From Candidatus Aenigmatarchaeota archaeon (GTDB lineage Archaea; Aenigmatarchaeota; Aenigmatarchaeia; Aenigmatarchaeales; Aenigmatarchaeaceae), in NCBI GenBank assembly GCA_016933455.1, contig JAFGAZ010000009.1, forward strand, positions 1 through 45,990: a stretch of DNA of 45,990 bases, written 5' to 3'. The notes under the pieces were generated by a model. It did not search any database, was not told where the DNA came from, and saw nothing but the letters and a program-made list of their open reading frames with translations. This document shows, piece by piece, positions 42,079-45,990 of this stretch. Numbering within the stretch: the stretch's first letter is position 1; the number at the start of each line of letters is the position of its first letter. The position numbers and the translations under genes were made by a program.

Positions 42079-43734
42079 TTAGAAGCCGCCCATTCCAGGA
42101 GGCATGCCCGGTGGCATACCTGCTGGCATTCCGCCCTTGTCTAGCTTGCCAGCGGAGATTATGTCGTCTATTCTTAGTATCATCTCTGCTGCCTCGGAAG
42201 CCGAGTTTATGGCCTGCGTCTTTATCTTCAAAGGCTCGATAACTCCCAGTTCCTTCATATCAACTATCTTTCCTGTGTAGACATTGACACCAGCAGTCTT
42301 TAGACCGCTGTCGTGTGCATTTCTTATCTCGACTAAAATGTCTATCGGGTCAAGGCCTGCGTTTTCAGCTAGGGTTCTTGGGATTATCTCCATGGCCTCT
42401 GCAAAGGAAAGTATTGCCAGCTGCTCTCTTCCAGAGAAGCTTTGTGCAAATTCCTTGAGACCCTTGGCAACCGCTTCTTCAGGAGAACCTCCCCCTGCAA
42501 CAACTTTGCCTATTTCCAAAGCGGAGATAACAGCTCCAACAGCGTCTTCAATGGCTCTGTCGACTTCGTCAACTACGTGCTCTGTGCTTCCTCTGACAAG
42601 TATTGAAACTGCTTTGGGGTTTTTGCACTCTCTGACAAACACCATCTGCTCACCTGCTATCTTTCTTTCCTCAACAAGGCCTGCGGACCCGAGGTCGTTT
42701 ACAGAAAGGTCGGATATGTTTGAAACAATCCTTGCCCCTGTTGCCTTTGACAGTTTCTCCATGTCGGATTTTTTCACCCTTCTTGCTGTCATAATGCCTT
42801 TCTTTGCAAGGAAATGCTGTGCAACATCGTCTATGCCCTTTTGGCAAAACAGCACGTTGCAGTCAGATGACACTATCTTTTCCACCATGTCTCTTAGTAT
42901 CTTCTCTTCCTGGTCAAGATATCCCTGCAACTGGTTTGGCGAAGTTATCTGTATTTGCGCATCGGTTTCAGTTTTCTCTATTTCCAAAGCCGCATCAAGC
43001 AAGGCGATTTTTGCATACTTTACTTTTTTTGGCATTCCTGGATGCACAACTTCCTTGTCGATTATAACGCCTTTTATGAGTTCAGTGTCTTCTGCAGAGC
43101 CTCCCTGCTTCTTTTCCCTTTTGATGCTTTCCTTGTCTATTTCCATCTTGCCGTCAACTTGCTCCATTACAGTTCTTATTGCGTCTACTGTTATTTTGGA
43201 TAGGTGCTCTGAAGCCCTTTCAGCGCTTTTTCCAGTCATTGAGGTTGTGGCTATCTTCTTTAGTATCTCAACATCGTCTGATGTCACTTTTTCAGATATG
43301 CTTTCTAGTATTTTCAAGGCCTTTTCCCTTGCCAGCTTGTAACCCTTTGTTATCACAGTAGGGTGGATGTTTTGCTCTAAAAGCTCCTCCGCCTTCTTTA
43401 GCAATTCGCCTGCAATAACTGCTGCTGTTGTTGTGCCGTCCCCCACTTCCTCGTTTTGGGTCTTGGCAACCTCAACTAACATCTTGGCTGCTGGATGCTC
43501 TAGCTGCATTTCCTCAAGAATTGTCACTCCATCGTTTGTTATCACAATGTCACCCATGTTGTCCACGAGCATTTTGTCCATGCCCTTTGGGCCTAGGGTT
43601 GTTCTTACTGCGTCTGCCACTGCTTTGGCAGCTGCTATGTTTGTGTACTGGGCTCCTTTGCCTAGAGTTCTTAGCGTTCCTTCAGGCAAAACCAGAATGG
43701 GCTGTCCGCCCCCTTGCATTTGATTGTTCATCAT
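42079..43734 (-). CDS. thsA: Thermosome subunit (group II chaperonin)
   Basis: About 551 residues. ATPase signatures [21 protein letters not shown] and [11 protein letters not shown], with a Gly/Met-rich C-terminal tail ([11 protein letters not shown]). It forms the double-ring folding chamber in the cytoplasm. ATG 43734 sits behind GAGGTGA; the GTG nine bases upstream is part of that motif. It has its own TATA element. Confidence 0.97.
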   Translation of the reverse strand: MMNNQMQGGGQPILVLPEGTLRTLGKGAQYTNIAAAKAVADAVRTTLGPKGMDKMLVDNMGDIVITNDGVTILEEMQLEHPAAKMLVEVAKTQNEEVGDGTTTAAVIAGELLKKAEELLEQNIHPTVITKGYKLAREKALKILESISEKVTSDDVEILKKIATTSMTGKSAERASEHLSKITVDAIRTVMEQVDGKMEIDKESIKREKKQGGSAEDTELIKGVIIDKEVVHPGMPKKVKYAKIALLDAALEIEKTETDAQIQITSPNQLQGYLDQEEKILRDMVEKIVSSDCNVLFCQKGIDDVAQHFLAKKGIMTARRVKKSDMEKLSKATGARIVSNISDLSVNDLGSAGLVEERKIAGEQMVFVRECKNPKAVSILVRGSTEHVVDEVDRAIEDAVGAVISALEIGKVVAGGGSPEEAVAKGLKEFAQSFSGREQLAILSFAEAMEIIPRTLAENAGLDPIDILVEIRNAHDSGLKTAGVNVYTGKIVDMKELGVIEPLKIKTQAINSASEAAEMILRIDDIISAGKLDKGGMPAGMPPGMPPGMGGF

Positions 43735-43790
43735 TTTTTTCACCTCGTATTTTATTCGATAAATATGTGTATGTAAGTATATCTCAAATC

Positions 43791-43798
43791 TATTTAAA
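43791..43798 (-). promoter_or_regulatory. TATA box of the thermosome gene
   Basis: TTTAAATA (minus strand) lies 57-64 bases before the ATG, giving a leader of about 30 bases with GAGGTGA. Confidence 0.6.
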
Positions 43799-43833
43799 AC
43801 TTTAATAAAAGAAGGAAAAAAAGAGTATGAATT

Positions 43834-44118
43834 CTAAAGCTTTTTCTTCATACTCTTTGCAATAACAAAAGCCACCAGCATGATCACTAGGAAGCTGACC
43901 AATGCGTCCAAAAAGTGGCCTATCTTGAATGTTGACAGGCCTATTGTCACTGCTGCTTCGGCGTCTAGACCAATATATGGCACATATAGGGGGCTTATTA
44001 TGTCTGCCACCAAAGCGTCTATTAGCGTTTTAGCTGCGAAACCGATTATCAAACCTAGTGCAACTGATACTATGTTTTGTTTTTTCACAAAATCCATGAA
44101 TTCTTTTAGTATTCCCAT
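43834..44118 (-). CDS. mscL: Large-conductance mechanosensitive channel MscL
   Basis: 94 residues. N-terminal amphipathic helix (MGILKEFMDFVKKQNIVSVA), pore helix (LGLIIGFAAKTLIDALVADI) and second membrane helix (ALVSFLVIMLVAFVIAKSM). The short loop between is compact, as in archaeal MscL. It releases solutes on osmotic shock. Adjacent to MscS. Confidence 0.94.
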   Translation of the reverse strand: MGILKEFMDFVKKQNIVSVALGLIIGFAAKTLIDALVADIISPLYVPYIGLDAEAAVTIGLSTFKIGHFLDALVSFLVIMLVAFVIAKSMKKKL

Positions 44119-44155
44119 TAAATTACCTAAGAAATATTACGTCAAAAGCTCCATA

Positions 44156-44983
44156 TTAACGCTTTCTTTTCTGCATTTTTTTGGCGTGTATATAGCCCTT
44201 TCTCAAGAAAGAGGGTATTGTTGGTATTATATTCTCTTTTTCGAACTCTTTCTTGATTGCTTGCGTTAGCCTTGACTTGATGAATTCCTCGTTTTTAGGC
44301 TCGTTTATCCAGAAAAGGCATTCTATTTCCGTTGTCCATTCGTTGCTTCTCACAATGAACCTTATCTCCCTTTTTCTTTTCACATCAAAAACAACGTTCT
44401 TGTCGCTTCTTAGTACTTTTTCCATTACTTTCTTTGCCTTGTCTGTGTCAGAAGTATAGTCTATCATAAAAGTTATGGCGGATACAGATTCGCTGCTGCC
44501 TCCAGTGAGATTTATGACCTTTTCCTTTATTATCAAGGAATTGGGAATTATTATGTCGTTCTTGTCGTATGTTGTCAGCTTGGTCGACCTTAGGCTTATG
44601 TCGCTAACAACGCCTGTCGTGTCTCCTATCTTGATCACATCGTCTATCTTGTATATTTTTTCAGCTGTTATTATTATTCCTGAGACCCAGTTCGAGACAA
44701 TGTCTTGAAGGCCAAAGCCCAAAACTATTGCTCCAACACCAAGACCTGTTGCAATACCTGTGATATCAATGCTGAAAATCGAAAGTATAAGGAAAAAAGC
44801 TATTAGGTAAACTATTATTGACAACACCCTTTTCAGAGGTATTATGACGCTTCTTTTTTCACCCCTTTTTATCATTGGCTTTATTAGGTTTCTTTCAAAG
44901 AACTTTACTATAATGTATGCCGATACTATCACCAAAATCGATTGGAGAATATTTATCGGTGTTAGCATGTCGTAGATAGCCAT
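44156..44983 (-). CDS. mscS: Small-conductance mechanosensitive channel MscS
   Basis: 275 residues. Three membrane helices, the last being the Gly/Ala-rich pore helix (ITGIATGLGVGAIVLGFGLQ), then the beta domain (DDVIKIGDTTGVVSDISLRS) and C-terminal alpha/beta domain. Complete. Possibly cotranscribed with mscL, 37 bases downstream. Confidence 0.95.
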   Translation of the reverse strand: MAIYDMLTPINILQSILVIVSAYIIVKFFERNLIKPMIKRGEKRSVIIPLKRVLSIIVYLIAFFLILSIFSIDITGIATGLGVGAIVLGFGLQDIVSNWVSGIIITAEKIYKIDDVIKIGDTTGVVSDISLRSTKLTTYDKNDIIIPNSLIIKEKVINLTGGSSESVSAITFMIDYTSDTDKAKKVMEKVLRSDKNVVFDVKRKREIRFIVRSNEWTTEIECLFWINEPKNEEFIKSRLTQAIKKEFEKENIIPTIPSFLRKGYIHAKKMQKRKR

Positions 44984-45022
44984 TAATAATCAGCCTGTTA
45001 TCTAAATTTGTTTTTGTAATTA

Positions 45023-45916
45023 TTAAATTGCCCTTTTGGCCTTTTTTATTAGGTCCTTTTTTTCCATTTGCTCTAGTTCCTTTTTTTGGACAACTGGTAT
45101 GCCGTGCAGCTCATCTTCATCTGTCTTGTTGGTTATGACAACTGCTGGCTTTTTCACCAGCCTGATAAAGTCGCTTAGATCCGCCGCATGCTTTACCATC
45201 TTTTTCTTGTCTATTTCTATGTTGGAAATTACAAGAGTTTTTTCCTTGGCAAAGACATTGAAAGGCGCCTGCTTTACAAAGTCTGTTTTGAAGCCTATCT
45301 TTTCCAGATTTCTGCCTATGCTTTTTTCGATATTGCTTGCAGGCTTTCCGTGACTGTCATAGCTTTTGAAAACATCTGTTTTGGTTATAATTTTTTTATC
45401 CAGTATTTGTTCTAGCCTTTCTGCGATATCTAGCATCATTCGAAGCTGCTTTTTCTCGTGCTCGTATATGGCCTTTTTGTTTATGCCAACAGCTTCCGCA
45501 AGCTCTCTTTGGCTCAAGCCCTTGTTTTTTCTAGAGTCCTTTAGAACGTCCGAGTCGATTTCCACATACAAGCCCCCACGGTCCCTGTAGACCCTTGGGT
45601 ATATTGAGTTGCAAATTAGGTCCTCGAAAGTTTCAATGGACATTGCAGGCAAATCATACCTTTCATACACTATGCCCTGCTTTAGCTTATCCCTTGTTGT
45701 GTGAGAAGCTATTAGCATCGGGTGCGCGTCCAGGTTGTTTGATATTATCTTTAGGTTTCTTGCCTGCTCTTGCTGGAAGGAGTCGACGTTAAGCAGCGTC
45801 TTGATTAAAAGCAGAACATTCTTTTGTGCAGCAATGTCAAAGCACCCGCGATACTCGCAAGTGGCATAGTCGCTTCTTTCCAGGAACAATTTGACCTCCT
45901 GCTTGACATTAAACAT
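45023..45916 (-). CDS. XRE-type HTH regulator, archaeal COG1395 family
   Basis: 297 residues. N-terminal nuclease-like fold (residues 1-120), HTH in LKDSRKNKGLSQRELAEAV and GINKKAIYEHEKKQLR, and a C-terminal second domain (AKEKTLVISNIEIDKKKMVK). The architecture fits COG1395 archaeal regulators of unknown target. Divergent from a tRNA at the window edge. Confidence 0.85.
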   Translation of the reverse strand: MFNVKQEVKLFLERSDYATCEYRGCFDIAAQKNVLLLIKTLLNVDSFQQEQARNLKIISNNLDAHPMLIASHTTRDKLKQGIVYERYDLPAMSIETFEDLICNSIYPRVYRDRGGLYVEIDSDVLKDSRKNKGLSQRELAEAVGINKKAIYEHEKKQLRMMLDIAERLEQILDKKIITKTDVFKSYDSHGKPASNIEKSIGRNLEKIGFKTDFVKQAPFNVFAKEKTLVISNIEIDKKKMVKHAADLSDFIRLVKKPAVVITNKTDEDELHGIPVVQKKELEQMEKKDLIKKAKRAI

Positions 45917-45952
45917 ATTTTTAAATTGCTGAAGACAAAATAAATCCTTAAT

Positions 45953-45990
45953 GGGCGGGTAGCTTAGCCTGGCAGAGCGCCAGTCTTATA
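45953..45990 (+). tRNA. Partial tRNA, anticodon TAT (probable tRNA-Ile(UAU))
   Basis: The 5' half reads GGGCGGG, TA, GCTT/GAGC D arm with loop AGCCTGGCA, then G and anticodon stem CCAGT with loop beginning CTTATA. With T at position 33, the anticodon is TAT. The gene is cut by the window edge, so the 3' half (and any intron) is unseen. Confidence 0.75.

Noticed and set aside
42284-43342. Long plus-strand frame of 352 codons
   Set aside because: Mirror of the thermosome gene; Ser/Leu-rich low-complexity translation without motifs.
1-45990. CRISPR arrays, insertion sequences or rRNA genes
   Set aside because: No regularly spaced short repeats, transposase motifs, terminal inverted repeats or rRNA cores were seen.

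Overview
This window is a gene-dense piece of an archaeal chromosome. The archaeal assignment rests on topoisomerase VI (A and B), a thermosome subunit, NMD3, aIF1A, a Dim2-like KH protein, archaeal-type LeuRS, TrpRS, PheRS and GlyRS, archaemetzincin, a tRNA splicing endonuclease, an intron-containing tRNA with a bulge-helix-bulge, TATA-box promoters and archaeal class III (pilin) signal peptides. Many starts are preceded by GTGAT or GGTGA a few bases before the ATG, which fits the usual archaeal 16S tail. Several reduced or odd core genes (an L11 with no N-terminal domain, a short Orc1/Cdc6, an apparent tRNA-Ile(UAU)) suggest a reduced DPANN-like lineage. I cannot place it more precisely from sequence alone.

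Layout. 1-6.2 kb is a surface module. A giant N-glycosylation-rich exoprotein runs off the left edge. It is translationally coupled to an HTH-TM-extracellular protein that looks like a membrane one-component regulator. A coiled-coil/winged-helix protein is divergent from both, and the intergenic region is full of palindromes. 6.2-9.2 kb is the conserved archaeal ftsZ-secE-spt5-rpl11 run, ending in an L11 reduced to its rRNA-binding half and then two small membrane proteins. 9.2-13.6 kb holds an FKBP isomerase, a TrmB-like regulator and small accessory enzymes (MBL-fold hydrolase, SGNH hydrolase, secreted nuclease, metallopeptidase). 13.5-26.2 kb is rich in aminoacyl-tRNA synthetases (LeuRS, PheRS, TrpRS, GlyRS), with a spliced tRNA-Arg, a MinD-like ATPase and an Orc1/Cdc6-like AAA+ ATPase.

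26-33 kb has a rhomboid protease, a CBS-HPF fusion (likely ribosome hibernation factor), a tRNA splicing endonuclease lacking the usual catalytic lysine, archaemetzincin, tRNA-Phe, a 33-residue lysine/threonine protein with its own promoter, and topoisomerase VI. 33-42 kb runs from Dim2, aIF1A and NMD3 straight into a complete type IV pilus (Tad-like) operon: one secretion ATPase, two TadB/C-type membrane proteins, five pilin-like proteins and a coiled-coil protein. 42-46 kb has the thermosome, MscL and MscS channels, a COG1395-type HTH regulator and the 5' part of a tRNA.

How it works together. The two surface systems (giant glycoprotein with its membrane regulator, and the pilus) probably serve attachment. 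The rest is mainly information processing: translation, tRNA maturation, ribosome assembly and hibernation, replication and DNA topology. The best candidates for undescribed biology are the membrane regulator/adhesin module, the domain-minimised L11, the lysine-less EndA, the tiny K/T protein, and the pilin carrying an amidotransferase-like domain.
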